In this document: piece after piece, positions 42,123 to 52,869 of the stretch
Layout: every line of letters begins with the position of its first letter
Position numbering within the stretch: the stretch's first letter is position 1
Assembly (NCBI RefSeq): GCF_022132145.1
Contig: NZ_JAJISP010000001.1
Coordinates: 124,001 to 188,000 of the forward strand
Length of the DNA stretch: 64,000 nucleotides
DNA from: Pseudomonas sp. MMS21 TM103
GTDB lineage: Bacteria > Pseudomonadota > Gammaproteobacteria > Pseudomonadales > Pseudomonadaceae
Reading direction: 5' to 3'
Made by a program: the position numbers and the translations under genes
The notes under the pieces: model-generated
The model's input: only the letters and a program-made list of their open reading frames with translations
Databases searched by the model: none
What the model was told of the DNA's origin: nothing

Positions 42123-42361
42123 CCTTGCGCCAGCCCGCCGGATTTGTACCCCGCCCATGCGCCAGGATGCGCGGCCTTTGGCGAGCCACTCGGCAGCCAA
42201 CAGTCCTTTCTTGTCGATCGTCAAGGTGACGCGACATTTAGTCACAATTTACGCCTCCAAGGCTCCCAACGCCTTCCAGTCGCCTGCCTATTGGTGCATT
42301 CTGCCGCCCAATATTTTTCTAATCATTTCAAATCTTAAACCTCTGACTGGAAACCTCGCCT
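42123..42361 (+). promoter_or_regulatory. Leader region of the NhaD-type gene
   Basis: About 240 bp with no credible gene. It contains the inverted repeat GTGAC (42226) / GTCAC (42241) with a 10-base AT-rich loop, then an AT-rich stretch (42290-42350) leading into the gene. The repeat could be an operator. I cannot assign a promoter with confidence. Confidence 0.3.
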
Positions 42362-43735
42362 ATGTATGCCTACATGCTTATGGCCGCGATCTTCGTGCTC
42401 GGCTATCTATGCATCGCCTTCGAACACCCACTGAAAATCGACAAAGCCGCCTCGGCGCTGCTCACCGCAGTGCTGGCCTGGACGGTGTTGGTGCTAAGCG
42501 CCGACAGCATCCTGCCGCTGATTGAAGCCGGTGCCCACGCGACCAATAATACCGACTTGGTGGTTGGCGAACTGCGTCACCACCTCGGTGAAATCTCCGA
42601 GATCCTGTTCTTCCTGATGGGCGCCATGACCATCGTCGAACTGATCGACGCCCACGAAGGTTTCAAGGTCATCACCGACCGCATCCGCACCACCAAACGT
42701 GTGCACCTGCTGTGGCTGGTGGGGCTGATCACCTTCTTCCTGTCTGCCGCGCTGGACAACCTGGCCACCACCATCGTCATGATCTCCTTGCTGCGCAAGC
42801 TGATCGACGACAAGCACGAGCGCTGGTTCTACGCCGGCATCGTGGTGATCGCCGCCAATGCCGGCGGCGCCTGGTCGCCGATTGGCGACGTGACCACCAC
42901 CATGCTGTGGATCGGCAACCAGATTACCGCTACCGGCATCATCTATAAGCTCTTCCTGCCGAGCCTGATCTGCCTGCTGGTACCGCTGATCATCATGAGC
43001 TTCGTGCTCAAGGGCGATATCAAACTGCCCAAGGTCAAGGAAAGCCGCGAAAGTCGTCGTGACCCGACCACCCCCTTCGAGCGCAACCTGGTGTTCTGCC
43101 TCGGCCTCGGCGCCCTGGTATTCGTGCCGGTGTTCAAGACCATCACCCACCTGCCGCCATATATGGGCATCCTGTTCGGCCTCGGCATTCTCTGGGTCAC
43201 CACCGAAATCATTCACCGCAGCAAGAACAGCGAAGACAAGGACCCGCTCTCGGTGGTCGGGGTACTGCGCCGTATCGACGTCACCAGCGTGCTGTTCTTC
43301 CTCGGCATCCTGCTGGCGGTATCCAGCCTGTCCACCGCCGGCCACCTGACCCAGGTCGCGGCTTACCTGAAGGACAGCCTGGGCAACGTCTACACGATTG
43401 CCATGTCCATCGGCCTGCTCTCCGCCGTAGTGGACAACGTGCCCATGGTCGCCGGTGCAATGAAGATGTACCCGCTGATCGGCCCCGACGCATTGGCGGC
43501 AGCCGGCGGCAACGGTTGGCTGGGCAACTTCGTGGTCAACGGCAACTTCTGGGAAATGCTGGCGTACTGTGCTGGCACCGGCGGTAGCTGCCTGATCATC
43601 GGCTCCGCCGCCGGCGTGGCGGCCATGGGCATGGAGAAGATCAACTTCATCTGGTACGTCAAATACATCAGCGGCCTGGCCTTTGCCGGCTATATCGCCG
43701 GCGCCCTGAGCTACATCGCCCTGTTCGCCAGCTGA
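42362..43735 (+). CDS. nhaD: NhaD-type sodium/proton antiporter
   Basis: 457-aa ion-transporter-superfamily membrane protein with about 11-13 helices. The conserved FLSAALDNLATTIVMISLL and NAGGAWSPIGDVTTTMLW blocks match NhaD antiporters. The second half repeats the fold with SAVVDNVPMVAGAMKM and GTGGSCLIIGSAAGVAAMGM. Asp and Thr residues in these repeats carry sodium in the family. It probably exports Na+ or Li+ at alkaline pH. Monocistronic. Confidence 0.92.
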   Translation: MYAYMLMAAIFVLGYLCIAFEHPLKIDKAASALLTAVLAWTVLVLSADSILPLIEAGAHATNNTDLVVGELRHHLGEISEILFFLMGAMTIVELIDAHEGFKVITDRIRTTKRVHLLWLVGLITFFLSAALDNLATTIVMISLLRKLIDDKHERWFYAGIVVIAANAGGAWSPIGDVTTTMLWIGNQITATGIIYKLFLPSLICLLVPLIIMSFVLKGDIKLPKVKESRESRRDPTTPFERNLVFCLGLGALVFVPVFKTITHLPPYMGILFGLGILWVTTEIIHRSKNSEDKDPLSVVGVLRRIDVTSVLFFLGILLAVSSLSTAGHLTQVAAYLKDSLGNVYTIAMSIGLLSAVVDNVPMVAGAMKMYPLIGPDALAAAGGNGWLGNFVVNGNFWEMLAYCAGTGGSCLIIGSAAGVAAMGMEKINFIWYVKYISGLAFAGYIAGALSYIALFAS

Positions 43736-43755
43736 CAGCCAACGCCTGACGGATT

Positions 43756-43793
43756 AAGGTAAGGGGCGCTCACCCTGCAGCGCCCCTTACCTT
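43756..43793. terminator. Perfect 15-bp inverted repeat after nhaD
   Basis: AAGGTAAGGGGCGCT and its exact reverse complement flank an 8-base loop (CACCCTGC). It is 21 bp after the nhaD stop and very stable; the T-run is short, so it may be a weak terminator or a 3' stabilising structure. Confidence 0.7.
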
Positions 43794-43814
43794 GCGACAG
43801 GAACACTCGGCCCG

Positions 43815-44111
43815 ATGGACGTGAGCAAAACCAAAACCAGTTTCTACCGACGCCTCTATGTGGCCTGGCTGATCGACAGTGGCAGCGCCTGCAGCGTGCC
43901 GGCCCTGATGGCCGCCACGGGCATGCCCAGACGCACCGCCCAGGACACCCTGGCCGCACTCGCCGACCTGGATATCGACTGCGTCTTCATCCAACAAGAG
44001 GGCGAGCGCAACAACGCCGGGCATTACCTCATTCGCGACTGGGGCGCGATCAATCCACAATGGATCGCGGCCAACCTGGCGCCCATCAAGGCCATACTCG
44101 GTTATCCCTGA
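43815..44111 (+). CDS. Small winged-helix protein (HTH_43 type)
   Basis: A 98-aa protein whose body is a winged helix-turn-helix: YRRLYVAWLIDSG, then SVPALMAATGMPRRTAQDTLAALADL as the HTH, then a wing with AGHYLIRDWGAI. It matches the HTH_43 family of putative DNA-binding proteins of unknown target. It is followed 14 bp later by the membrane protein gene and may be co-transcribed with it. Confidence 0.8.
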   Translation: MDVSKTKTSFYRRLYVAWLIDSGSACSVPALMAATGMPRRTAQDTLAALADLDIDCVFIQQEGERNNAGHYLIRDWGAINPQWIAANLAPIKAILGYP

Positions 44112-44125
44112 GCAAGAGGCTCGCC

Positions 44126-44686
44126 ATGCGCAGTTCCCACCGACTGTTAGGCGTAATCGGGTTTCTCCTGGGCCTGTTCCTGCTGTTCGAAGCTCTGGGC
44201 ATCCGGGCGCAGTTCAGCCTGCAAGCCCTACAAAGTCTGATCCTCATGCATCCGGTTATCGGCCTGCTGCTGTTCATCCTGCTGTTTGCCCTGGGCAACC
44301 TGATCCAGATCCCCGGCTGGATCTTCCTCGCCGCCGCGGTGCTGGCGCTCGGGCGGGTCTATGGCGGCATAGCCACCTATCTTGCCGCCATCGCTTCCTG
44401 CGTGTTCACCTTCCTGACCATCCGCTATCTGGGCGGCAACGCCCTGCGCGAACTGGATAACCGCCTGGCACAACGCCTACTGGCCGGTCTCGACCGCCAT
44501 CCACTGGCCAGCATCATCGCCCTGCGCACGCTGTTCCAGACGGTGCCGGCGCTTAACTACACCCTCGCCCTGTCCGGCGTGCCTTTTCGTACCTACCTGC
44601 TCGGCACCCTGCTCGGTCTGCCGCTGCCGATCGCGTTGTACTGCCTGTTTTTCGATTACCTGGCGATGTGGCTGCATATCGCCTAG
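44126..44686 (+). CDS. VTT-domain (TVP38/DedA-like) membrane protein
   Basis: 186 aa with four to five membrane helices. The VTT/SNARE-associated domain is seen in [22 protein letters not shown], the re-entrant [25 protein letters not shown], and [33 protein letters not shown]. The F-x-P-x-x-x-x-x-x-x-G-x pattern is the DedA-like core. Members are lipid flippases or scramblases; substrate is unknown. AGAGG precedes ATG 44126. Confidence 0.85.
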   Translation: MRSSHRLLGVIGFLLGLFLLFEALGIRAQFSLQALQSLILMHPVIGLLLFILLFALGNLIQIPGWIFLAAAVLALGRVYGGIATYLAAIASCVFTFLTIRYLGGNALRELDNRLAQRLLAGLDRHPLASIIALRTLFQTVPALNYTLALSGVPFRTYLLGTLLGLPLPIALYCLFFDYLAMWLHIA

Positions 44687-44784
44687 CCGGCAACTGGCTC
44701 CACACCCTCGAGCCCACTCTTTTTCAGCACAGCCGCGGCAGCTATGGGAAAATGCCGCGCTCCGCCCCTGCCGATACCGCCAGC

Positions 44785-45819
44785 ATGACATCGCCGACCA
44801 AACGCCCCAGCCGTAAACCATCCGCGCCGCGCCCTCCTTTGCCGGCCAGGCCCGATGCCGCCAAGGGCCAGTTGCACCCGCGCAACCGCCACCAGGGTCG
44901 CTATGACTTTCCCGCACTGATCAAGGCCAGCCCGGAGCTGGCGGCATTCGTGATCATCAACCCCTACGGCAAGGAGAGCATCGACTTCGCCAACCCGGCG
45001 GCGGTCAAGGTGTTCAATCGGGCGCTGCTCAAACAGTTCTACGGCATCAGCCATTGGGATATTCCAGCGGACTACCTGTGCCCGCCGATTCCGGGGCGCG
45101 CCGACTATCTGCATTACCTGGCCGATCTGCTGGCGAGCTGCAATGGCGGCGAGATCCCCCGAGGCGCCCAGGTGCGTGCCCTGGATATCGGCGTCGGCGC
45201 CAACTGCATCTACCCGCTGCTGGGCAACCGCGAATACGCCTGGAAATTTCTCGGTTCTGACATCGACAGCAATGCCATTGCTGCAGCCAAGGCCATCGTG
45301 CAGGCCAATCCGGGGCTCAGAGATGCCATCGAACTGCGCCAGCAGAGCGATGCCGCGCATATTTTCCAGGGCCTGCTGCAGGCCGACGAGCGCTTCGACC
45401 TGAGCCTGTGCAACCCGCCGTTCCACGCCAGCGCCGAGGAAGCCAGCAGCGGCAGCAAGCGCAAATGGCGCAACCTGGGCAAGCTCGACCCCAAGCGCAA
45501 ACTGCCGGTATTGAATTTTGGCGGCCAGGCGGCGGAGTTGTGGTGCCAGGGCGGCGAAGCGGCCTTTGTCGGCCGCTTGATCAAGGAAAGTGCCCAGCAT
45601 GCCCAGCAGGTGCTGTGGTTCACCAGCCTGATATCCAAGGCGAGCAACCTGGCCGGCGTTTACAGCGCCTTGAAACAAGCCGGCGCGCTCGAAGTGCGTA
45701 CCGTGGAAATGGCCCAGGGGCAGAAGCAGAGCCGCTTTGTCGCCTGGACTTTTCTGACCGCCGCACAGCAGCAGAGCTGGCGAACAGCCCGCTGGGCGCC
45801 AATAGCCCACGGGGCGTAG
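44785..45819 (+). CDS. rlmF: 23S rRNA (adenine-1618-N6)-methyltransferase
   Basis: SAM-dependent methyltransferase for A1618 of 23S rRNA. The conserved opening [20 protein letters not shown] is followed by the SAM-binding strand [16 protein letters not shown] and catalytic motif LCNPPFHAS (NPPF for N6-adenine methylation). About 344 aa from ATG 44785; an alternative ATG at 44752 gives an extra basic tail, and neither has a clear ribosome site. It converges on yehW with 16 bp between the stops. Confidence 0.93.
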   Translation: MTSPTKRPSRKPSAPRPPLPARPDAAKGQLHPRNRHQGRYDFPALIKASPELAAFVIINPYGKESIDFANPAAVKVFNRALLKQFYGISHWDIPADYLCPPIPGRADYLHYLADLLASCNGGEIPRGAQVRALDIGVGANCIYPLLGNREYAWKFLGSDIDSNAIAAAKAIVQANPGLRDAIELRQQSDAAHIFQGLLQADERFDLSLCNPPFHASAEEASSGSKRKWRNLGKLDPKRKLPVLNFGGQAAELWCQGGEAAFVGRLIKESAQHAQQVLWFTSLISKASNLAGVYSALKQAGALEVRTVEMAQGQKQSRFVAWTFLTAAQQQSWRTARWAPIAHGA

Positions 45820-45835
45820 CGGCGGCTGCAACCTG

Positions 45836-46572
45836 CTAGGCTCCAGGCGCGCAGCGCTGCAGCTGCTCGAACAGGCTGTCGACCGCCACGGCCAGCAGGC
45901 CGATGAGGATGGCGCCCTGCAGAATAAAGGCGGTATTGCCGATGACCAGCCCCGAGATCACTGGATCGCCCAGGGTACTGGCGCCGATGGTGGAGCCGAT
46001 GGCCGCGGTGGCGATGTTGATCGTCACCGAGGTGCGAATACCGGCCAGGATCACGTTCAAGGCCAACGGCAACTCCACCTGCCAGAGCACCTGCAGCGGC
46101 GCCATGCCCATGCCGCGCGCCGCCTCCAGCACCGCCGGATCGATGCCGCGCAAACCCGCCAAACTGTTGCGCAGAATCGGCAGCAGGCCATAGAGCATCA
46201 GGGCGAACAGCGTCGGCCCGCTGCCGAAGCCGAGCGCCGGCACCGCCAGGGCCAGCACCGCGACCGGCGGTATGGTCTGGCCGATCGAGGCGACCTGGCT
46301 CACCAGCGGCAGAAAATCCGCGCCCCAGCGCCGGGTCACCATGATCGCCGCGCCCACCCCGACCAGGCTGGAGACGCCGGCCGCCAGCGCCACCAGCAGC
46401 ACATGACTGCCCAGCAGGTCGATGAAGGCGGCGCGGCCGTAGATCACCGTGCGACTGTCCGGCTCGATCAGGCGAAACACTCCTTCCAGTTCGGCCAGCC
46501 CCAGTGCCGCCGCCAGCAACAAGGCCAGCCACAGCAGCGGCTGCCAGTCGCCGCGAAGCAACGCGGGCGGGC

Positions 46573-46576
<4 letters not shown>
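45836..46576 (-). CDS. yehW: Betaine/osmolyte ABC importer permease, YehW-like
   Basis: 246-aa inner-membrane permease with about six helices and the binding-protein-dependent signature ARGMGMAPLQVLWQVELPLALN. The GTG start overlaps the stop of yehX (GTGA). It is fourth in a four-gene unit with the exact order yehZ-yehY-yehX-yehW of E. coli, and its length is close to the roughly 243 aa of E. coli YehW. Confidence 0.88.
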
Positions 46577-47513
<937 letters not shown>

Positions 47514-47517
<4 letters not shown>

Positions 47518-48680
47518 CGACTCACTCCCGAGTAAAAGTGTTCTGCCAACAGACTGAACAGGCTGTCCGCCAGCAGCGCCAGGGCGATGATGGGCAAGGC
47601 GCCGAGAATGATCAGGTCCATCGCCGACTGCCCCAGGCCCTGGAAGATAAAGGTGCCAAAACCGCCCGCGCCGATCAGCGCGGCGACCGCCGTCAGGCCG
47701 ATTGCCTGAATGCTGGTAACCCGCACGCCCTCGATGATCAGCGGCATGGCCAGTGGCAGGCGTACCTGCAGGAACACCTGGGCGGGGCTCATGCCCATGC
47801 CGCGGGCGGACTCGATGACCCCGGCCTCGACTTCCTCCAGGGCGACGCAGGTATTGCGCACTATCGGCAGCAGGCTGTAGGCGATCAAGGCCAGCAGCGC
47901 CGGCGCCCAGCCGATACCGCGGATATTCAGCTGCTGCAGCAGGGGAAACTGCGCAGACAGGTAACTCAGCGGCGCAATCAGCAGGCCAAACAGTGCCAGG
48001 CTGGGAATGGTCTGGATAAAACTCAGCAGGCCGATACTGCCCTTTTGCGCCCCGGGATAACGTTGCAGCAACAGGGCAATGGCACTGCCCAAGAGCACGC
48101 TAAGCCCCACCGCCCCGCCGACCAGGCCCAGATGGCTAGACAAGGCCGCGGCAAATTGACTGCGGCGTGACCGGTACTCACGCAACAATGCCAACGGCTC
48201 CAGCCAATCCTGCGGGGCCAGCCACCACAGCAGCAGGGCCAGGGCGATGCCGCTGCCGAGCAGCCAGGCACGCGCCAGACGCAGGCGCTGCTGCAGCTCG
48301 ATCAGCAGCAACCCCAGCAGGAACAGCAGGCTCCAGCAACCCGCGCCTATACCAACCCGCGCATAGGGCATGTCCGCGCCTATATGACGTTCGATGCTCC
48401 AGGCCAGGCTCAGGGGTAATTGCAGCACCAGCAGCGACACCAGCAACAGAATCGGCCAGTAGGCCGGATGCTGCGGCCGCAGCGCCAGCAACGCACAGGT
48501 CAGCAATGCCCCCGTTAGCGACAATGCCCACGGCAGCCCCACAGCGGCCAGCAGTCCCAGGCCATTGCCCGGGGCGATACGGTTGGGCTGAATACTGACG
48601 AAATCCAGGCTCCACAGCAGTGCCAGCGCCATCAGCGCCAGCGCAGCGATGACTCTATTGCCCCGCAGCGACCACCTCAT
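47514..48680 (-). CDS. yehY: Betaine/osmolyte ABC importer permease, YehY-like
   Basis: 388-aa permease with an N-terminal extension of about five extra helices before the standard permease domain, which carries SARGMGMSPAQVFLQVRLPLAMP. The length and this long N-terminus fit YehY (about 385 aa). The ATG at 48680 is preferred; a longer frame overlaps the binding-protein gene. It lies 7 bp after yehZ. Confidence 0.9.
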
Positions 48681-48687
48681 GCCGATA

Positions 48688-49608
48688 TCATTGGCCCAGG
48701 CTATCGAGGAACGCTGCCGCCACTTTCGCCGGCTCGGCGCCCTGCACCGCCACCTCGCCATTGAGCCGCTGCAGGGTTTGCAGATCCAGGGCGGCGAAGA
48801 CCGGCTGGAGCAGCGCGGCAATCTGCGGATAGGCCTCCAGCACATCCGCGCGCACCACCGGCGCTGGCTGATAGACCGGCTGCACGCCGCGGGTGTCTTC
48901 CAGCACCTGCAGATCCAGGGCGCTCAATCCGCCATCGGTGCCGTACGTCATGGCCGCATTGACGCCATTGGTCTGCAACGACGCGGCGCGGATGGTCGCC
49001 GCGGTATTGCCGCCCGCAAGGATCAGCAGCTGATCGGCTGCAAGTTTGAAGCCGTAGGCCTCCTGGAAAGCCGGAAGCGCCGTTGGCGATTCGACGAACT
49101 CGGCGCTGGCGGCGAACTTGAAGTCACCGCCCTCTGCTAGGTAGCGGGCCAGATCATCCAGCGTCTTCAGGCCGTGGGCGCGTGCCAGGTCGCCACGCAC
49201 GCTCATCGCCCAGGTGTTGTTGGCGTTGGCCGGTTGCAGCCAGACCAGCTGGTTGGCCGCCAGATCCAACTCCTTGACCTTGGCGTACCCCTGCTCGGCG
49301 TCTTTCCACAAGCTGCTGTCGGCGCTGTCGAAAAAGAACGCGCCATTGCCGGTGTACTCCGGGTAGATACTGACCTCACCGGCGATCAGCGCATTGCGCA
49401 CGATATTGGTGGCGCCGAGCTGGGTGCGATCTTCCACCGGCACCCCGCCTCGCTTGAGTGCCTGATAGATCAACTGCCCCAGTACCGCGCCCTCGGTGTC
49501 GATCTTGGACGCGACCACCACGTTTGGCTGCGCCTGGGCAGCCCCCATTACGCCCCACAGTGCCAGCAGTGAAAGAACACGACCCAGCTGCTTGCCCAAT
49601 AAAGACAT
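48688..49608 (-). CDS. yehZ: Glycine-betaine-type periplasmic binding protein, OsmF/YehZ-like
   Basis: 306-aa secreted protein with a signal peptide ending GAAQA before QPN. It belongs to the OpuAC-type quaternary-amine family. IDTEGAVLGQLIYQALKRGG and IYPEYTGNGAFFF fit the family, with aromatic residues likely to form a cage for a trimethylammonium. It is the first gene of the importer. In E. coli YehZ binds glycine betaine with low affinity and is induced by osmotic stress through RpoS; the specific ligand here is not shown. Confidence 0.88.
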   Translation of the reverse strand: MSLLGKQLGRVLSLLALWGVMGAAQAQPNVVVASKIDTEGAVLGQLIYQALKRGGVPVEDRTQLGATNIVRNALIAGEVSIYPEYTGNGAFFFDSADSSLWKDAEQGYAKVKELDLAANQLVWLQPANANNTWAMSVRGDLARAHGLKTLDDLARYLAEGGDFKFAASAEFVESPTALPAFQEAYGFKLAADQLLILAGGNTAATIRAASLQTNGVNAAMTYGTDGGLSALDLQVLEDTRGVQPVYQPAPVVRADVLEAYPQIAALLQPVFAALDLQTLQRLNGEVAVQGAEPAKVAAAFLDSLGQ

Positions 49609-49874
49609 GGTTTTTCCACCCTGATGGTTGACGATCTGGAACGCTCGACCCGGCAATATGGCCGAGCAGCCCCTTAAGGTTAACTGGCTAGCTGTTTATG
49701 ACCATAGGCACGCAACATTCACAGAGCAAATCGTCGTCATCGCCGCGTTTTTTAAGCGGCCAGGGCATGCGCCGAATACTGAAGCACTGACCTGCGGGCG
49801 ATACAGCACAATGCACATTGAGCAAAAATTGGCCAACGTGCCACTATGGCTGCAATGCCAAGCGAGTAGCGCCA

Positions 49875-50687
49875 ATGAATGCAAGACGACTATGCATCAG
49901 CCTTTGCCTGCTGCTGTGCCTGAACACTCAGGCCGCCGAACCGCAAGTGCTGAACATCAGCGTCGGCGACTGGCCACCCTATCTGTCTGCCGACCTCAAG
50001 CACAACGGCGTGATTGCCCACCTGATCAGCGACCTGTTCGCCGATGAAGGCTATAGCGTCAGCTTCCACTTCCTGCCTTGGCCGCGCGCCTATGCGGCAA
50101 CGGCCGCTGGCAGATTCGCCGCCAGCGCGATTTGGATGCACAAGAACGAGCGCGAGGCGGATTTCCTCTATAGCGCGCCGATCCTCGATGAACAGTTCGT
50201 ATTTTTCCACCTGAAAAACTTTCCATTCGATTGGCAGAGCCCCTACGACCTGACCGGCATGACCCTCGGCGGCGGCCTGGGATACAGCTATGGCGCCAAA
50301 TTCGATGAATTTCTGGACACCGGCAACGTGCGCATGGAACGGGTCTCCAGCGACATGCAGAACTTCGAGAAACTGCTGAAAAATCGCGTGGCGCTCTACC
50401 CGCAGGAAATCAACGTCGGCTACGCCGCACTGCACAACCATTTCTCCCCAGCCGACATCGCCAAGATCACCCACCACCGCAAACCGCTGCTCAGCAACTT
50501 CAGCTACCTGCTGCTCCCCAGGCGGCTCGAAGGCAGCCAGGAACTGCGCGAGCGATTCAACCGGCGCCTGCAGCAGTATCGCGACAGTGGCCGCTACCAG
50601 CAGTATTTTCGCGATCTCCAGCAGGGCAAATACCAACAGACACCCGGCCAGACCCTCGACTCCGAGGCCGATTCAGCCGCGCCCTAA
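49875..50687 (+). CDS. Periplasmic solute-binding protein, SBP family 3 type
   Basis: 270 aa with a signal peptide of about 19 residues (ATG at 49875, ending NTQAAE). The mature part begins VLNISVGDWPPYLS and has the SBP-3 layout with LPWPRAYAATAAGRF. No transport partners are adjacent: the importer to its left is a divergent, different family. Its last four bases overlap the convergent ABC1-kinase gene. It is related in type to 6267-7025 but not an obvious duplicate. Confidence 0.8.
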   Translation: MNARRLCISLCLLLCLNTQAAEPQVLNISVGDWPPYLSADLKHNGVIAHLISDLFADEGYSVSFHFLPWPRAYAATAAGRFAASAIWMHKNEREADFLYSAPILDEQFVFFHLKNFPFDWQSPYDLTGMTLGGGLGYSYGAKFDEFLDTGNVRMERVSSDMQNFEKLLKNRVALYPQEINVGYAALHNHFSPADIAKITHHRKPLLSNFSYLLLPRRLEGSQELRERFNRRLQQYRDSGRYQQYFRDLQQGKYQQTPGQTLDSEADSAAP

Positions 50688-52018
50688 GCCTCGGCCTCGC
50701 CTGGGCCGGACCGCGCAGGCGGCGAGTGGCCCTGCGCAAGCGCCATCTGCTCATGCAGCAGATCCGCCAGTGGCAAGGCCACCCCCAGCCGGCTGAGATT
50801 CCAGTAATGCCCTTCCAGGGTGCGGTTGACCAGCAGGGTGGCCGGCGCCGGTTGCAGGCTGCCAAGCGCGCCGAATACATCCGGCAACAGCGCCTGCACC
50901 TGTTGGTGCAGCGGGGTGGCGGCGAAATCCCAGCGTTTACCGCGCTGCAACAACGGCCCGAGCAATCCATGCAACTGACGATACAGACCATAAGGCGTGG
51001 TCGATTGCGGCTGGCGTGTGCCCAGTGCCTGGAAAGCCCGCTCCAGCTGTTCGCCATCGCGCGCCTGCAGCGCCCGGTAGGTTTGCACATAGGCGCCCAG
51101 CAACGCGGGCGACAATGCCTGCACGCAGCCGAAGTCATACACCACCAGCTCGCCGCTGGCGGTGTAGGCGAAATTGCCCGGATGCGGATCGGCATGCAGC
51201 AACCCCAGCCCGAAGGCCTGGGTACTCAGCCAGCGCACCAGGGTCAGGGCCAGGCGTTCGCGCACCTCGGCACTGGCCTGAGCGACGTCGGCAAAGGGCA
51301 AGCCAGGCTCTTCGCTCAATGCCAGTACGCCCGGGCGGCACAGATCTTCCTGCGGCTGCGGCAGGCGCAGCCCCGGCCAATCGGCAAAATACATACGGAA
51401 CTGCTGCAGGCGGCGCATCTCCGCCGGGTAATCCAGCTCGGCCGCGATCACCGCCGCCAGTTCCTGATAGACCCCCTCCAACTGCTCGGCTGGTGCGCGG
51501 AACAAACGCCCCAGCGGCAGCAGACGACGCAGCTGGCGCAAATCCGCCGCGCAGATCTCGGCGATACCGGGGTACTGAATCTTGAGCACCAGCGCCCGCC
51601 CATCCAGTGCCACTGCACGATGCACCTGGCCTAGCGAGGCGGCGGCAAACGGCTGCTCCTCGATGCTCTGGAAGAACTGGCTTAAATCATCGCCATAGAC
51701 CTGCTGCAAATGCCCTTTAAGGGCGCTGAAGGGCAGCGCCGGAACCCGGCTCTGCAGCTTGCCCAGGGCCTGGGCCACCGGTTCGGGGAGCACGTCGTGC
51801 CATTGCGAGGCCATCTGCCCAAGCTTGAGCACCGGGCCTTTCATCTCGCCGAGCACAGTGCCCAGTTGCTCGGCCACCGGCTGCCAATCGACAGCCGAGC
51901 GCCCCGGGCCAAGTTGTTGCCCCAGCAGCCCGCCACCGATGCGTGTCGCGGTGCCGGCCAGCTTGAAGAAACGCCCGAGCGCGGAGGCCGGGGGTGGAAT
52001 TACCGGGGGCTTGGCCAT
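50684..52018 (-). CDS. ABC1/UbiB-like (AarF/ADCK) atypical kinase
   Basis: 444-aa protein of the ABC1 kinase-like family. The family-defining KxGQ motif is K65-L-G-Q68, the Ala-rich loop is AAASLGQVHRA, and kinase residues occur in VLKIQYPGI, LHADPHPGNFAY and VYDFGCVQAL (catalytic D in HADPHPGN, DFG metal site). It lacks the C-terminal membrane helices of UbiB, so it is a soluble paralogue. UbiB-type proteins act in ubiquinone metabolism; this one is away from ubi genes. Confidence 0.88.
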   Translation of the reverse strand: MAKPPVIPPPASALGRFFKLAGTATRIGGGLLGQQLGPGRSAVDWQPVAEQLGTVLGEMKGPVLKLGQMASQWHDVLPEPVAQALGKLQSRVPALPFSALKGHLQQVYGDDLSQFFQSIEEQPFAAASLGQVHRAVALDGRALVLKIQYPGIAEICAADLRQLRRLLPLGRLFRAPAEQLEGVYQELAAVIAAELDYPAEMRRLQQFRMYFADWPGLRLPQPQEDLCRPGVLALSEEPGLPFADVAQASAEVRERLALTLVRWLSTQAFGLGLLHADPHPGNFAYTASGELVVYDFGCVQALSPALLGAYVQTYRALQARDGEQLERAFQALGTRQPQSTTPYGLYRQLHGLLGPLLQRGKRWDFAATPLHQQVQALLPDVFGALGSLQPAPATLLVNRTLEGHYWNLSRLGVALPLADLLHEQMALAQGHSPPARSGPGEAEA

Positions 52019-52119
52019 GGTCGATGCTCATCAGAACCAACCCTGATCATGCGCCTGCAAGGGCCAGTAACCAACGGGCAAGCCTGTTAGCAAAGATGAC
52101 AGCGCGGCAATGGCCTGGG

Positions 52120-52611
52120 CTATCGCGGTTTCCAGAACCGCTGCATTTCCACGAAGAGAAAGGACGCGGTCCAGGTAATCAGCACCAGCCCGGTGAGCGA
52201 TTCGATGCCGGTCAGAAAGCGCAGATCGCCGTGCGGCTGGATATCGCCAAAACCAAGGGTGGTGAAGGTCGTGAAGGAAAAATACACCGAGTCCATCAAG
52301 CTGCCGTTGAAGTTGCCTTCCAGGTAGCCCCAGCCACCGGCGCGGTGCATCAGGTAGTAGGCGAAAGCGAATATCCACACCTCGGCCGCATGCGCCAGCA
52401 GAGCGCCGCCGACGCCCAACACGATGCGGAAGCGATGGCGCACCTGGATGCGTGGCAACAGCAGCGTCAGCCGATAGAGAAATTCGTAGTGAATGATGAC
52501 GGCGACCATCACGATCAGGCTGTTGACTAGAAATACGGCAATCACTGGCAATCCTGCTGTGTAGGGTTTTGATAGGTAGAAGCGCTGCTTCGCTGCACCC
52601 ACCTCGAGCAT
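52120..52611 (-). CDS. Two-TM potassium-channel-like protein
   Basis: 163 aa, with helices at roughly residues 20-42 and 70-92, a pore helix plus selectivity filter TTLGFGDI (a TxGFGD variant), and a final helix around 130-152. It resembles the Ion_trans_2 family of small bacterial channels without a soluble sensor domain. The ATG at 52611 has TGAGG rather close to it. Function as a K+ channel is inferred from the filter. Confidence 0.82.
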   Translation of the reverse strand: MLEVGAAKQRFYLSKPYTAGLPVIAVFLVNSLIVMVAVIIHYEFLYRLTLLLPRIQVRHRFRIVLGVGGALLAHAAEVWIFAFAYYLMHRAGGWGYLEGNFNGSLMDSVYFSFTTFTTLGFGDIQPHGDLRFLTGIESLTGLVLITWTASFLFVEMQRFWKPR

Positions 52612-52798
52612 AGCCTCAGCAATGAGTCGCGGGTTAGAGCCACTGGCATCTGTGCCGCGACTGGCTGGTGACGCCTCCTGCGGCCTGGGGCCGTCGTGAA
52701 GCCTTTACCAGACCAGCATGCTTACCCCCGAGAGCCCTAAAGGCTTGAGGCCAGCGCTGGGCAGGCCCCCCGCCCCGCTGATGCAGCTATATTCATGG

Positions 52799-52808
52799 CA
52801 GTTAACTG
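52799..52808 (+). promoter_or_regulatory. 10-bp palindrome upstream of the dehalogenase
   Basis: CAGTTAACTG, a perfect palindrome, lies 61 bp before the dehalogenase ATG and is followed by related fragments (ACTGTCCAG, ACAGTTTGTCAG). This cluster could be an operator. No regulator gene is adjacent. The 52612-52790 region shows no gene. Confidence 0.3.
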
Positions 52809-52869
52809 ACTGTCCAGCAGCACCAACATGGAACAGTTTGTCAGTTTTTCCAGTGAGAGGAACAACCCC

